DNA from: Halobacterium sp. CBA1132
GTDB lineage: Archaea; Halobacteriota; Halobacteria; Halobacteriales; Halobacteriaceae
Reading direction: 5' to 3'
Length of the DNA: 64,000 nucleotides
Assembly: GCF_001485535.1 (NCBI RefSeq)
Contig: NZ_BCMZ01000001.1
Location: 1,984,001 to 2,048,000 of the forward strand
In this document: piece after piece, positions 19,187 through 26,965 of the stretch
How the letters are laid out: every line of letters begins with the position of its first letter
Position numbering within the stretch: the stretch's first letter is position 1
Notes under the pieces: generated by a model
Told to the model about the DNA's origin: nothing
What the model saw: only the letters and a program-made list of their open reading frames with translations
Database searches by the model: none
Made by a program: the position numbers and the translations under genes

Positions 19187-20038
19187 TCACTCCGTGAGCG
19201 TCAGGCAGCCGAGGGAGGCGAACATTGCTTCTTCAGTTCGCACGACCCCGCTGCCCTGATCGGGGATGGTGTTGAGCCAGGCGTCGAATCGCGCGGGTGC
19301 GTCGGTAGATGGGTCGGCGACCGCCTCGCTGACCTCGTCTCCGGTGAGCCCGAGCATGGGCGGAAGCCCGCGTTCGGGCGCACCGAAGGCGACGGTCAGT
19401 CCGTCCCGGGCGGCGCGTTCGACGTACCCCCCGAGGGACGCCGCGGAAAGCGGCGTCCCGTGGCGAGAGGTGGCGATTCGAACGCCCGCATCGGGTCGGT
19501 CGAGAGCGTCACCGAGGCCCGTGCGTTCGACCGAGAACCCCGGGAGGGGTTCGTCGACCAGTTTCGCACGGACCGGTCGTCGCGAAGAGACCCTGATGGT
19601 CACGCGCTCCCCCTCCGTGAGCCTCATACCGGGAGGCGTTTGGAGCGAGATTGGGTGTTGCATTCCGCAATTGACCCGAACGCGCCCTTCAGATCCGACC
19701 TGGGTCACGATTCCCTGTCGTAACGACCCAGACCCGCTCGAGTCTGAGCCGGTCCATGACGAGAGACGGAGCGGCGGCAGGACACCGGCGTACTCCAGTT
19801 CGTCGCGCGTGTCGAAGGCCTCCTTTCGGAGGTATGGTGGCGTCGCGGCGTACCGCAACACCGTTTCGACGAACCCGCCGCCCCACTTCCGCTCGCCGTC
19901 TTCGTCGGGGAAGACGACGAGTCGGTCCATCCGGAACACCGCCGCCGCGCGGGCGACGTAACCGAGCTTGCGAGTTGCCTCGCGTTTGTCCTCGGCTTCC
20001 CGGACGAGGGACGACGGCACGAGTGCGCTGCGTGTCAT
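19187..20038 (-). CDS. SPOUT-superfamily RNA methyltransferase (COG2106 type)
   Basis: Putative RNA methylase of 283 aa leading the ribosomal operon. The region LVPSSLVREAEDKREATRKL at the start, the inserted OB-like part (RQGIVTQVGSEGRVRVNCGM) and the C-terminal knot region with LTVAFGAPERGLPPML and IPDQGSGVVRTEEAM match the archaeal family related to human SPOUT1/C9orf114. An archaeal member next to L3 is common and its target is thought to be rRNA. The ATG at 20038 is chosen as the conserved start; longer readings upstream lack conservation. Exact substrate unknown. Confidence 0.85.
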   Translation of the reverse strand: MTRSALVPSSLVREAEDKREATRKLGYVARAAAVFRMDRLVVFPDEDGERKWGGGFVETVLRYAATPPYLRKEAFDTRDELEYAGVLPPLRLSSWTGSDSSGSGSLRQGIVTQVGSEGRVRVNCGMQHPISLQTPPGMRLTEGERVTIRVSSRRPVRAKLVDEPLPGFSVERTGLGDALDRPDAGVRIATSRHGTPLSAASLGGYVERAARDGLTVAFGAPERGLPPMLGLTGDEVSEAVADPSTDAPARFDAWLNTIPDQGSGVVRTEEAMFASLGCLTLTE

Positions 20039-20093
20039 GCCGTGTCGCGTCCGTGTCTCGTCACGAGACTGTAGCGTAGATACCGACGCCTCC

Positions 20094-20103
20094 GGTAAAA
20101 GGG
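20094..20103 (-). promoter_or_regulatory. TATA-like box of the ribosomal operon promoter
   Basis: On the minus strand the sequence reads CCCTTTTACC, a good haloarchaeal TATA-like element. Its centre is about 60 nt before the methylase ATG, so the transcript would carry a leader of roughly 30-35 nt, unlike most genes here. No other promoter-sized gap exists within the operon, where gaps are 0-4 bp. Confidence 0.5.
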
Positions 20104-20283
20104 TGGCGTTTCCCATTCCACCCTGTGAGTGCGTTTCACGCCCGTCTACGGCCGAATACGTGTGCGAAGCGTTCGCACTCACTACGGGCCGCGATCTCGT
20201 TCTTCTTTGCGCGCACGCGACCCTGGAACCCGATGCGGGCAGTAGTCTGTCGGTCCCTCTCACGGCGGGTCGCAAAGAACGGA

Positions 20284-20290
20284 TTTATAT
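20284..20290 (+). promoter_or_regulatory. TATA box of tRNA-Gly, followed by a palindrome
   Basis: TTTATAT stands out in a GC-rich region 40 nt before the tRNA, predicting a start near 20312. A perfect 8-bp inverted repeat (TTCGTTCG at 20303-20310, CGAACGAA at 20315-20322, 4-nt loop) sits on that start site, between box and tRNA. The rest of the interval 20039-20329 has no convincing gene; a 7-bp hairpin GTGCGAA/TTCGCAC is also present near 20162-20178. Confidence 0.6.
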
Positions 20291-20329
20291 GTCACCCCGT
20301 CGTTCGTTCGAATGCGAACGAAGGCACGC

Positions 20330-20400
20330 GCGCTGGTAGTGTAGTGGTATCACGTGACCTTGCCATGGTCACAACCTGGGTTCAAATCCCAGCCAGCGCA
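20330..20400 (+). tRNA. tRNA-Gly (anticodon GCC)
   Basis: The 71-nt sequence folds into a full cloverleaf. The acceptor stem GCGCTGG pairs with CCAGCGC with discriminator A; the D arm has GTG/CAC; the anticodon stem TGACC/GGTCA encloses loop TTGCCAT, giving anticodon GCC; the T arm is CTGGG-TTCAAAT-CCCAG. CCA is not encoded, as is common in haloarchaea. It has its own TATA box. Its 3' end is the target-like half of a direct repeat found again 160 bp further on. Confidence 0.96.
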
Positions 20401-20407
20401 CTTCTCC
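20380..20407 (+). repeat. Direct repeat copy 1 (3' end of tRNA-Gly plus 7 bp)
   Basis: A 28-bp sequence, G, then TTCAAATCCCAGCCAGCGCA, then CTTCTCC, covering the T-loop, T-stem and acceptor 3' strand of the tRNA and the first seven flanking bases. The same 28 bp occurs without mismatch at 20540-20567. This is how attachment sites of integrases that use tRNA genes look. Confidence 0.9.
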
Positions 20408-20539
20408 TCTAACGCTCGCCGCTGAGCGATACGTGTGTCGCTCAGCGTGGGATGTGCGGCGTGAAGCGTATGGGATTTGAGCCTGCGAGTCGCAGCCCGC
20501 GCAGCCGAGCGTTGCGGGCGAGCAGGAACGTCTCGCATT
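20408..20539. other. Hairpin-rich non-coding spacer between the two tRNA-end repeats
   Basis: These 132 bp hold no gene. A perfect 10-bp stem with 8-nt loop lies at 20420-20447 (CGCTGAGCGA / TCGCTCAGCG) and could end the tRNA transcript. Further on, 20471-20480 (TGGGATTTGA) is the exact reverse complement of 20542-20551 in repeat copy 2, and nested inside are CCTGC/GCAGG (20482-20486, 20522-20526) and GCCCGC/GCGGGC (20495-20500, 20514-20519), so 20471-20551 could fold into one long imperfect hairpin. It may be the scar of a lost mobile element or a small structured RNA. Confidence 0.6.
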
Positions 20540-20567
20540 GTTCAAATCCCAGCCAGCGCACTTCTCC
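20540..20567 (+). repeat. Direct repeat copy 2 (duplicated tRNA-Gly 3' end)
   Basis: An exact 28-bp copy of 20380-20407, exactly 160 bp downstream. It is not part of a second tRNA gene: the sequence before it does not give the 5' half of a cloverleaf. It therefore looks like the distal attachment site left after integration into tRNA-Gly, with nearly all of the element lost or moved. Confidence 0.85.
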
Positions 20568-20660
20568 CGTTCACCACGACCGACAGCCCTGGTGCTGTCG
20601 GTCGGCCGGTATTCTCGTCGCTGCTGACTTGACGAGTGCGGCACTTGACGCCGCACTCGC

Positions 20661-20837
20661 CTACAGGCGGTCACGGAGCGTAGAGACGACAGCGACGCCG
20701 ACGGCGAGGACGGCGATACCGAACGCGACGGGGTTGGTGGTGCCGTCACCGAATCGCCAGCCGAGGGCGACGTAGCCGACGACGCCGACGAGGCACGCCA
20801 GCACCGCCACGAGCGTGACGACGCGATTGCGTTCCAT
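20661..20837 (-). CDS. Small two-helix membrane protein
   Basis: A 58-aa reading frame starting MERNRVV, with two hydrophobic helices (about residues 6-25, VTLVAVLACLVGVVGYVALG, and 36-52, VAFGIAVLAVGVAVVSTL) and a short charged end RDRL. I do not recognise a family. Codon use is GC-rich at third positions like neighbouring real genes, and the start is a clean ATG. It lies alone on the minus strand beside the tRNA-Gly repeat locus, divergent from the MFS gene. Confidence 0.6.
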   Translation of the reverse strand: MERNRVVTLVAVLACLVGVVGYVALGWRFGDGTTNPVAFGIAVLAVGVAVVSTLRDRL

Positions 20838-20892
20838 ACCCGAGTGTTCGACAGGTTGTCACTTGAATGGTGGTGACGACTCTCGTGCCACG

Positions 20893-21007
20893 AACCTATC
20901 AATTTCAGTACTTCAAATTCGTTCACCAGTTCAGGTTCGTCGGCAGGCTCGAAGTCCTCGGTTGCGGGGTTGTACGGTGATTCGAGTACCCACTGTGGGG
21001 TTGGTAA
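20893..21007 (-). pseudogene. Possible fragment of a lost gene
   Basis: In the 220-bp gap before the MFS gene the minus strand keeps an open frame behind a stop at 21008-21010. It reads like protein (segments PYNPATEDFEPADEPELV and NEFEVLKLIG) and has lower GC than its surroundings. There is no start codon in a sensible place and no recognisable family. With the tRNA-Gly repeat nearby it may be debris from an integrated element; it could also be chance. Confidence 0.2.
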
Positions 21008-21058
21008 TCACAGACGCGGAGGATATATGTCTGATTAGAATAACAGTCGGATGTCCCC

Positions 21059-22366
21059 ATGAGCCGCCTGTCGAAGGACGCGGTCATCCGGCGGTACTAC
21101 CTCTACCGGGCGACCGCGCGACCGAACTTCCACTACCCCGTCTACACGCTGTTCCTCCTGTTCAACGGGCTGTCGCTCCCGCAGATCGGGCTCATCGCGA
21201 CCATTCAGTCCGTCGTGGTCGTCGCCGGCGAGATTCCGACCGGCTACGTCGGCGACCGCATCGGCCGGCGGAACAGCCTCGCCGTCGGCGGACTCCTGAT
21301 GCTCGTCTCGAACGCCAGCTACCTCGTCGCCACCGACTTCGTCGGCTTCACCGCCACGTTCGTGCTGTTGTCCTTCGGCGGGACGTTCCTCTCCGGGAGC
21401 GGGAGCGCGTGGCTCTACGACACCCTCAAGGAACACGACATCGAGGACGACTTCACGAACGTCTCCGCGCGCTCGCGCGCGCTCTCCCGCTGGGTGCAGG
21501 TCGTCACCATCCCCATCGGCGGCGTCCTCTACTCCATCAACCACTTCTATCCGTTCTACGCGGGCGTCGCCGCCGCGGCGTTGAGTCTGGTGTTGGTGTT
21601 GCGACTGCCGAAGAACCGGATGTACGACGACAGCGTGTCCGCCGACGACCTCGCGGACGACGAAGACGACGACCGACTCACCATCGTGGACGCGCTCCCC
21701 ATCATCCGCGACCAGTTGCGCGCGCCCGACCTCCGGTGGTTCGTCGTCTACCTCGCGCTCATCGCGGGCGCCATCTTCACGATGGACATGTGGATTCAGC
21801 CCATCGCCCAAGAGTCCCTGCGCGCGTCGTTCGGCCCGACGCTGGAGGCGTGGGGGCTCACTGAGGGCGTCATCCTCGGCCTGTTGTACGCGGCGTTCAC
21901 GCTCATCGGCGCCGTCGCCAGCGACTACGCGGGCGACATCGAGGAACTGGTCGGCGTCCGCACGGCGATGATGGTGATTCCCGCGGCTATCGCGGTCTCG
22001 TACGTGCTCGCCGGCGTGTGGGCGGTGCTGGCGTTCCCGATGTTCTTCGTGATGAAGGGCGGGAGCGCGGTCACCGGTCCCATCCAGAACCGCTACATCA
22101 ACGACCAAGTGCAGTCGGTCGGCCGCGCCACCCTGCTGTCGTCGGTGAACATGCTCCGGCAGGTCGCGGGCATCCCGTTCCGCGTCGGCAGCGGCATCCT
22201 CGCGGGGATGTTCACGAGCATCCGCGCCGTCGCCATCCTCGGCGGTATCTTCCTCGTGGTGTCGTTCGTCCTCTGGACGGTCGTGCCGCCCGTGAGCGCG
22301 GAGTACGAGCCGCCCGACGCGGCCGGCGCGGGCGGCGCGGGCGCGGCCGACGCCGCCGAGGACTGA
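21059..22366 (+). CDS. MFS-family transporter
   Basis: Integral membrane permease of 435 aa with about twelve hydrophobic helices. The MFS loop 2-3 motif appears as GYVGDRIGRRNSL near residues 62-74. After helix 6 comes an acidic cytoplasmic loop (ADDLADDEDDDRLT). A conserved IQNRYINDQVQSVGRATLLS segment near 341-360 resembles a subgroup of archaeal MFS proteins annotated only generally. The C-terminus is Gly/Ala-rich. A TATA-like GGATATATG lies about 35 nt upstream. Substrate unknown. Confidence 0.85.
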   Translation: MSRLSKDAVIRRYYLYRATARPNFHYPVYTLFLLFNGLSLPQIGLIATIQSVVVVAGEIPTGYVGDRIGRRNSLAVGGLLMLVSNASYLVATDFVGFTATFVLLSFGGTFLSGSGSAWLYDTLKEHDIEDDFTNVSARSRALSRWVQVVTIPIGGVLYSINHFYPFYAGVAAAALSLVLVLRLPKNRMYDDSVSADDLADDEDDDRLTIVDALPIIRDQLRAPDLRWFVVYLALIAGAIFTMDMWIQPIAQESLRASFGPTLEAWGLTEGVILGLLYAAFTLIGAVASDYAGDIEELVGVRTAMMVIPAAIAVSYVLAGVWAVLAFPMFFVMKGGSAVTGPIQNRYINDQVQSVGRATLLSSVNMLRQVAGIPFRVGSGILAGMFTSIRAVAILGGIFLVVSFVLWTVVPPVSAEYEPPDAAGAGGAGAADAAED

Positions 22367-22409
22367 CCGCGTCGCTGCCGCTAAGTAGTGGCCCAACCCA
22401 GTACGGGTC

Positions 22410-22721
22410 GTGACAGTCATCGCACTTCTCAGCGTCGCACCAGTCATCGAAGAGAGCATGGCCGGCGACGTGGCCGACGCCGTCGCCGCGCTCGACGACT
22501 TCGACGTCACCTACGAGACGAACCCGATGGGGACGGTCATCGAAGCCGAGGATGTCGACACGCTGCTGGACGCGGTCGGCGCCGCCCACAAGGCCGTCGA
22601 GGGCGACCGCGTGAGCACGTTCCTGAAAATCGACGACAAGCGCAACAGCGACCAGACCGCCCGCGAGAAGGTCGACGCCGTCGAGCACGAACTCGGCCGC
22701 GAGGCCCGGTCGGACCGCTGA
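22410..22721 (+). CDS. MTH1187/YkoF-like thiamine-binding domain protein
   Basis: Small protein of 103 aa with a ferredoxin-like fold expected. The conserved LSVAPVIEESMAGDVADAVA start and the YETNPMGTVIEAE segment are the hallmark of the MTH1187 (DUF77) family, whose members bind thiamine or related ligands as tetramers. It uses a GTG start at 22410. It stands between the MFS gene and mch on the same strand; a role of the MFS permease in moving the ligand is only a guess. Confidence 0.8.
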   Translation: MTVIALLSVAPVIEESMAGDVADAVAALDDFDVTYETNPMGTVIEAEDVDTLLDAVGAAHKAVEGDRVSTFLKIDDKRNSDQTAREKVDAVEHELGREARSDR

Positions 22722-22771
22722 GCGCGCTTGGACTGAGAACCCTCTTGTGTCGGGGCGCCGAATCCAGCGGC

Positions 22772-23707
22772 ATGGACAGCCTCAATCGGATGGCGCTGGA
22801 GCTCGCCGACGAAGCCCTCGAATTCACCGAGGAGTTGGATGTCGGCGCGTTCGAGTTGGACAACGGCGCGACGGTCATCGACTTCGGCGTCGAGCACCGC
22901 GGCGGCCTCGAAGCCGGCCTGCTGCTGGCGGAACTCCAGACCGCGGGCTTGGCGACCGTGCAGACGCGCGTCGACGACGTCGCGGGCGCGACGTTCCCCC
23001 ACGTCGAACTCGCCTGCGACCGCCCCGCGGTCGCCTTGCTGGGGGCGCAGAAGGCGGGTTGGGAGCTCAGCGTCGACGACTACGAGGGACTCGGCAGCGG
23101 CCCCGCTCGCGCGCTGGTCGCCCGCGAGGGCGAGTACGAGGCCATCGACTACGTGGACGCCTTCGAGTTCGCGGTGCTGGCCTTGGAGAGCGACGCGTAC
23201 CCCACCGAGGCCGCCGCCGAGCAGGTCGCTGACCTCGCGGACGTGAACACGGAGAGCGTCTACCTGCCCGCGTACCGCACCGCGAGCGTCGCCGGCAGCG
23301 TCACCGCCGCGGCGCGCGCCGCCGAACTCGCGCTGTTCCGCCTCTACGAACTCGGCTACGACCCGACGAACGTCCTCACGGCGTCCGGGAGCGCGCCCGT
23401 CGCGCCCGGCGCGGGCGACGAGGAGGAAGCCATCGGCCGCACGAACGACGCGCTCGCGTACGGCGGCCGCGTCCACCTCACGGTCACCGAGGACTTCGAC
23501 GAGTTCGAGGCGGTGCCGTCCTCGGCGGCCGACCGCTACGGGAAGCCGTTCGCGGACATCTTCGCGGACGCCGACTGGGACGCCAGCGCCGTCGACGAGG
23601 GCGTCTTCGGCCCCGCGCAGGTCACCATCGACGTCACGGGCGGCCCGACGTACGCGCTCGGCGATGTCCACGAGGACCTGCTCGCTGACGGATTCAACAT
23701 CGCGTAG
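22772..23707 (+). CDS. mch: Methenyltetrahydromethanopterin cyclohydrolase
   Basis: Enzyme of 311 aa that interconverts methenyl- and formyl-tetrahydropterin in C1 metabolism. In non-methanogenic haloarchaea it is thought to work with a folate or pterin cofactor for purine and amino acid synthesis. Family features seen: LNRMALELADEALEFTEELD at the N-terminus, the conserved SVYLPAYRTASVAGSVTAAA, and GGRVHLTVTEDF near 230. The ATG at 22772 gives the normal length. Cytoplasmic; lies alone behind the thiamine-binding protein gene with a 50-bp gap. Confidence 0.92.
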   Translation: MDSLNRMALELADEALEFTEELDVGAFELDNGATVIDFGVEHRGGLEAGLLLAELQTAGLATVQTRVDDVAGATFPHVELACDRPAVALLGAQKAGWELSVDDYEGLGSGPARALVAREGEYEAIDYVDAFEFAVLALESDAYPTEAAAEQVADLADVNTESVYLPAYRTASVAGSVTAAARAAELALFRLYELGYDPTNVLTASGSAPVAPGAGDEEEAIGRTNDALAYGGRVHLTVTEDFDEFEAVPSSAADRYGKPFADIFADADWDASAVDEGVFGPAQVTIDVTGGPTYALGDVHEDLLADGFNIA

Positions 23708-23738
23708 CGCCAGGGGACAGACCCACCGGAGGGCGGCG

Positions 23739-23744
23739 TTTTAT
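23739..23744 (+). promoter_or_regulatory. TATA-like box of the carotenoid operon
   Basis: TTTTAT lies 26-31 nt before the crtD ATG in the 62-bp gap after mch. The spacing fits a leaderless transcript covering crtD-lyeJ-cruF, since the following genes abut or overlap. Confidence 0.6.
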
Positions 23745-23769
23745 CTTCCGTGCGACCCACGTTACGGGC

Positions 23770-25305
23770 ATGAACGCCCTGTCGGGTCAGTCGGTCGCCG
23801 TCGTCGGCGCGGGCTTCGGCGGCCTGTCGACCGCGTGCTACCTCGCGGACGCGGGCGCCGACGTGACCGTCGTCGAGAAGAACGAGCAGGTCGGCGGGCG
23901 CGCGAGCGCGCTCGAACGCGACGGCTTCACCTTCGACATGGGGCCGTCGTGGTACCTGATGCCGGACGTCTTCGAGCGGTTCTTCGCGGACTTCGGGACG
24001 GAGCCCTCGGACTACTACTCGCTGGAGCGCCTCGACCCCCACTACCGCATCTTCTTCAAGGACAACGCGGGCCGCCGCCCGGGCCGCGACGCGCCCGGCC
24101 TCGACGTGAACGCGGACGGCGACGTGGTCGACGTGACGCCGGACCGCGAGCAAGTCAAGGAGGTGTTCGACGCCTACGAGCCCGGCGCGGGCGAGAAACT
24201 GGACGACTACCTCGCGCAAGCGAAGGAGAACTACGAGGTGGGGATGGAGCACTTCGTCTACGAGGACCGCCCGCGGGTGCGGGACTGGCTGGACCCGGAC
24301 CTCGCGGAGTACGCGCGCGGCCTGACGCTGCTGGGGTCGATGCAGGACCACGTTGAGAACTACTTCGACCACCCGAAACTCCAGCAGATAATGCAGTACA
24401 CGCTGGTGTTCCTCGGCGGCGCGCCGAACACGACGCCCGCGCTGTACAACCTGATGAGTCACGTCGACTTCAACCTCGGCGTCTACTACCCCGAGGGCGG
24501 CATGTCCGGGGTCGCGGACTCCATCGCCGAACTCGCAGGGGAGTTGGGCGTGGAGTTCCGCACGAACCACCCCGTAGAGAAGATTCACGGCTACCGCGGC
24601 GGGTTCAAGGTCGAAACGGGCGGCGAGACGGACGTGCTCGCGGACGTGGTGGTCTCGGACGCCGACTACGCCCACACCGAGCAGGCGCTGCTCCCGCCGG
24701 AGAAGCGCCAGTACGACGCCGACTACTGGGAGTCCCGGACGTACGCGCCGTCGGCGTTCCTGCTGTATCTCGGCGTGGAGGGCGACGTCGAACCGCTCGC
24801 CCACCACACGCTCGTCCTCCCCTCGGACTGGGAGGAGCACTTCGGCCAGATTTTCGACGACCCGCAGTGGCCCGACGACCCCGCGTACTACCTCTGCGTG
24901 CCCTCGAAGACCGACGACGAAGTGGCGCCCGACGGCCACAGCAACCTCTTCGCGCTCGTCCCCGTCGCGCCCGGTCTCGACGACACCGCCGAGGTCCGCG
25001 ACGAGTACCGGAACCTCGTGCTCGACGACATCGCAGCGAACACGGGCGTCGACCTGCGGGACCGAATCGTCGTCGAGGAGCGGTTCTCCGTGTCGGAGTT
25101 CGCCGACCGCTACAACAGCTATCGCGGGACGGCACTCGGCCTCGCGCACACGCTCCGGCAGACGTCGCTGTTCCGGCCGCCTCACCGCTCGGACGCGCTC
25201 GACGGCCTCTACTTCACGGGGTCGTTCACGACGCCCGGCATCGGCGTGCCGATGTGTCTCATCAGCGGCGAAATCACGGCCGACTACGTCGTCGACGACG
25301 CGTAG
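23770..25305 (+). CDS. crtD: Carotenoid 3,4-desaturase (CrtD type)
   Basis: FAD-dependent carotenoid desaturase of 511 aa. The dinucleotide-binding motif is VVGAGFGGLS at residues 11-20, followed by EKNEQVGGRAS; the C-terminal FAD motif is GLYFTGSFTTPGIGVPMCLI. In bacterioruberin synthesis CrtD introduces the 3,4 double bonds between rounds of C5 addition. Choice of CrtD rather than phytoene desaturase CrtI rests on the neighbours lyeJ and cruF, the same trio shown to act together in Haloarcula japonica. The lyeJ start follows the stop directly. Confidence 0.88.
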   Translation: MNALSGQSVAVVGAGFGGLSTACYLADAGADVTVVEKNEQVGGRASALERDGFTFDMGPSWYLMPDVFERFFADFGTEPSDYYSLERLDPHYRIFFKDNAGRRPGRDAPGLDVNADGDVVDVTPDREQVKEVFDAYEPGAGEKLDDYLAQAKENYEVGMEHFVYEDRPRVRDWLDPDLAEYARGLTLLGSMQDHVENYFDHPKLQQIMQYTLVFLGGAPNTTPALYNLMSHVDFNLGVYYPEGGMSGVADSIAELAGELGVEFRTNHPVEKIHGYRGGFKVETGGETDVLADVVVSDADYAHTEQALLPPEKRQYDADYWESRTYAPSAFLLYLGVEGDVEPLAHHTLVLPSDWEEHFGQIFDDPQWPDDPAYYLCVPSKTDDEVAPDGHSNLFALVPVAPGLDDTAEVRDEYRNLVLDDIAANTGVDLRDRIVVEERFSVSEFADRYNSYRGTALGLAHTLRQTSLFRPPHRSDALDGLYFTGSFTTPGIGVPMCLISGEITADYVVDDA

Positions 25306-26133
25306 ATGCTGCGCTACCTGTTCGTCCTCTCGCGGCCGCGCTTCTGGTTGTACCTCGCCGGCCCCGTCGTCGTCGGCGTCGCGTACGCCGCCGAGACCGC
25401 CCCAGAGTTGTTCTCGGCGCCCGCAGTCGCGCTGTTCGCGTACTTCCTCGTGCCCGCGAACGTCTTCCTGTACGGCGTCAACGACGTCTTCGACCGCGAC
25501 GTCGACGAGGTGAACCCGAAGAAAGACGACAAGGAGGCGCGGTTCCGAGGCGGCCGCGCCGTCTCGGCGGTCGTCGTCGCCTCCGGGCTGCTACTCGTCC
25601 CGGTCGCGGCCGTCCTGCCGGCGGTGGCGTACCCGTGGCTCGTCGCGTGGGCGCTGCTCGCCGTCGAATACAGCGCGCCGCCGCTGCGCTTCAAGACGAC
25701 GCCGCTGCTGGACTCCCTCTCGAACGGCCTCTACGTCCTCCCGGGCGCGGCCGCGTACGCCGCCGTCGCGGGCCACCACCCGCCGCTGCTCGCGGTCGCT
25801 GGCGGCTGGCTGTGGGCGATGGGGATGCACACGTTCTCCGCGATTCCGGACATCGAACCCGACCGCGAAGCCAACATTACGACCACCGCCACCGCGCTCG
25901 GCGAGCGCCGCACGTACGCCTACTGCGCGGCCTGCTGGCTCGCGTCGGCCGCCGTCTTCGCCGCCGTCGACTGGCGCCTCGGCGCGGTCCTGCTCTCGTA
26001 CCCCGCGCTCGTCGCGGGCATCGTCGCTGTCGACGTGGCCGTCGACCGCGCGTACTGGTGGTTCCCATTCGTGAACACCGTCGTCGGCGCCGCGCTCACG
26101 CTCGGCGCGCTCTGGAGGCTCACGAATGTCTGA
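25306..26133 (+). CDS. lyeJ: Lycopene elongase/hydratase (UbiA family)
   Basis: Membrane prenyltransferase of 275 aa with eight or nine helices. The first Asp-rich motif is NDVFDRDVDE at residues 59-68 and the second is IPDIEPDREA near residues 184-193, both needed for Mg-prenyl-diphosphate binding. In haloarchaea this enzyme adds C5 units and water to the ends of lycopene, turning C40 into C50 carotenoid. Starts directly at the base after the crtD stop and overlaps cruF by eight bases. Confidence 0.9.
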   Translation: MLRYLFVLSRPRFWLYLAGPVVVGVAYAAETAPELFSAPAVALFAYFLVPANVFLYGVNDVFDRDVDEVNPKKDDKEARFRGGRAVSAVVVASGLLLVPVAAVLPAVAYPWLVAWALLAVEYSAPPLRFKTTPLLDSLSNGLYVLPGAAAYAAVAGHHPPLLAVAGGWLWAMGMHTFSAIPDIEPDREANITTTATALGERRTYAYCAACWLASAAVFAAVDWRLGAVLLSYPALVAGIVAVDVAVDRAYWWFPFVNTVVGAALTLGALWRLTNV

Positions 26134-26965
26134 GGCCTCCACGCGCGCCCGCGTCGAGGCCCGGCTCGACGAACTCGTCGCCGGGCACCGCTTCGAAATC
26201 GCGGTCGTGTTCCCCGTCGTCGGCGCCGTCCTCCTGCTCGCCTCGGCGTGGGGGTGGCTCCCCGAGCCGCTGGCGTTCAACCCCTACCTCGTGCTCGCGG
26301 GCGTCGCCGTGATGCGTCTCCCTCTGGTCGCGGGGTTGCTCCCGCTCGTCGACCGGAAGGCGGCCGTCGCCGTGCTGGCGCTCGTCGCGTACGCGTTCGC
26401 CATCGAGTTCGTCGGCGTCGCGACCGGCTGGCCGTACGGCCACTTCGAGTACCTCGTCGAGCTCGGGCCGATGCTCGCGGGCAGCGTCCCGCTCGGCCTC
26501 CCGGTGTTCTTCCTGCCGCTGGTCGTCAACAGCTACCTCCTCGTCCTCCTGTTGTTCGGGCGCCACACCCGCCGCGCGGTCGTCCGCCTGCCCGCCGTGG
26601 CCGCGGTCGTCGTCTGGATGGACGTCGTCCTCGACCCCGGCGCGGTCGCGCTCGGCTTCTGGGCGTACGGCACGGGCGGCGCGTACTACGGCGTCCCGCT
26701 GTCGAACTACCTCGGCTGGGTGCTCTCGGCGACCGTCTCCGTCGCCGTCCTCGACTGGGGGTTCGACCGCGCCGCGCTCCGCGACCGCCTCACGCAGTGT
26801 CCGTTCTTCCTCGACGACCTCGTGAGCTTCGTGCTGCTGTGGGGCGCGGTGAACCTCGCGTTCGGCCAACTCGTCCCCGCGCTGGCGGCGGGGCTGCTCG
26901 GCGTCGCGCTCGTAGAAACGGACCGCTTCGACTTCAGCGTGCTCCGCCGGAACCCCGCGCGGTAG
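26126..26965 (+). CDS. cruF: Bisanhydrobacterioruberin hydratase (CruF)
   Basis: Membrane protein of 279 aa (DUF422/CruF family) with about seven helices. Seen: LAFNPYLVLAGVAVMRLPLV, then FVGVATGWPYGHFEYLVELG near residues 93-112 and WMDVVLDPGAVALGFWAYG near 165-183, the conserved acidic and aromatic residues of the family. It adds water to both ends of bisanhydrobacterioruberin, the last step to bacterioruberin. Its stop codon abuts the stop of crtB (TAGCTA). Confidence 0.9.
   Translation: MSEASTRARVEARLDELVAGHRFEIAVVFPVVGAVLLLASAWGWLPEPLAFNPYLVLAGVAVMRLPLVAGLLPLVDRKAAVAVLALVAYAFAIEFVGVATGWPYGHFEYLVELGPMLAGSVPLGLPVFFLPLVVNSYLLVLLLFGRHTRRAVVRLPAVAAVVVWMDVVLDPGAVALGFWAYGTGGAYYGVPLSNYLGWVLSATVSVAVLDWGFDRAALRDRLTQCPFFLDDLVSFVLLWGAVNLAFGQLVPALAAGLLGVALVETDRFDFSVLRRNPAR

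Noticed and set aside
20540-20567. A second tRNA-Gly gene
   Set aside because: Only the 3' part of the tRNA is repeated. The bases before it cannot form the D arm, anticodon arm or a matching acceptor 5' strand.
23770-25305. Phytoene desaturase CrtI
   Set aside because: The sequence family covers both, but the direct coupling to lyeJ and cruF points to the 3,4-desaturase CrtD. Only an assay or phylogeny would settle it.
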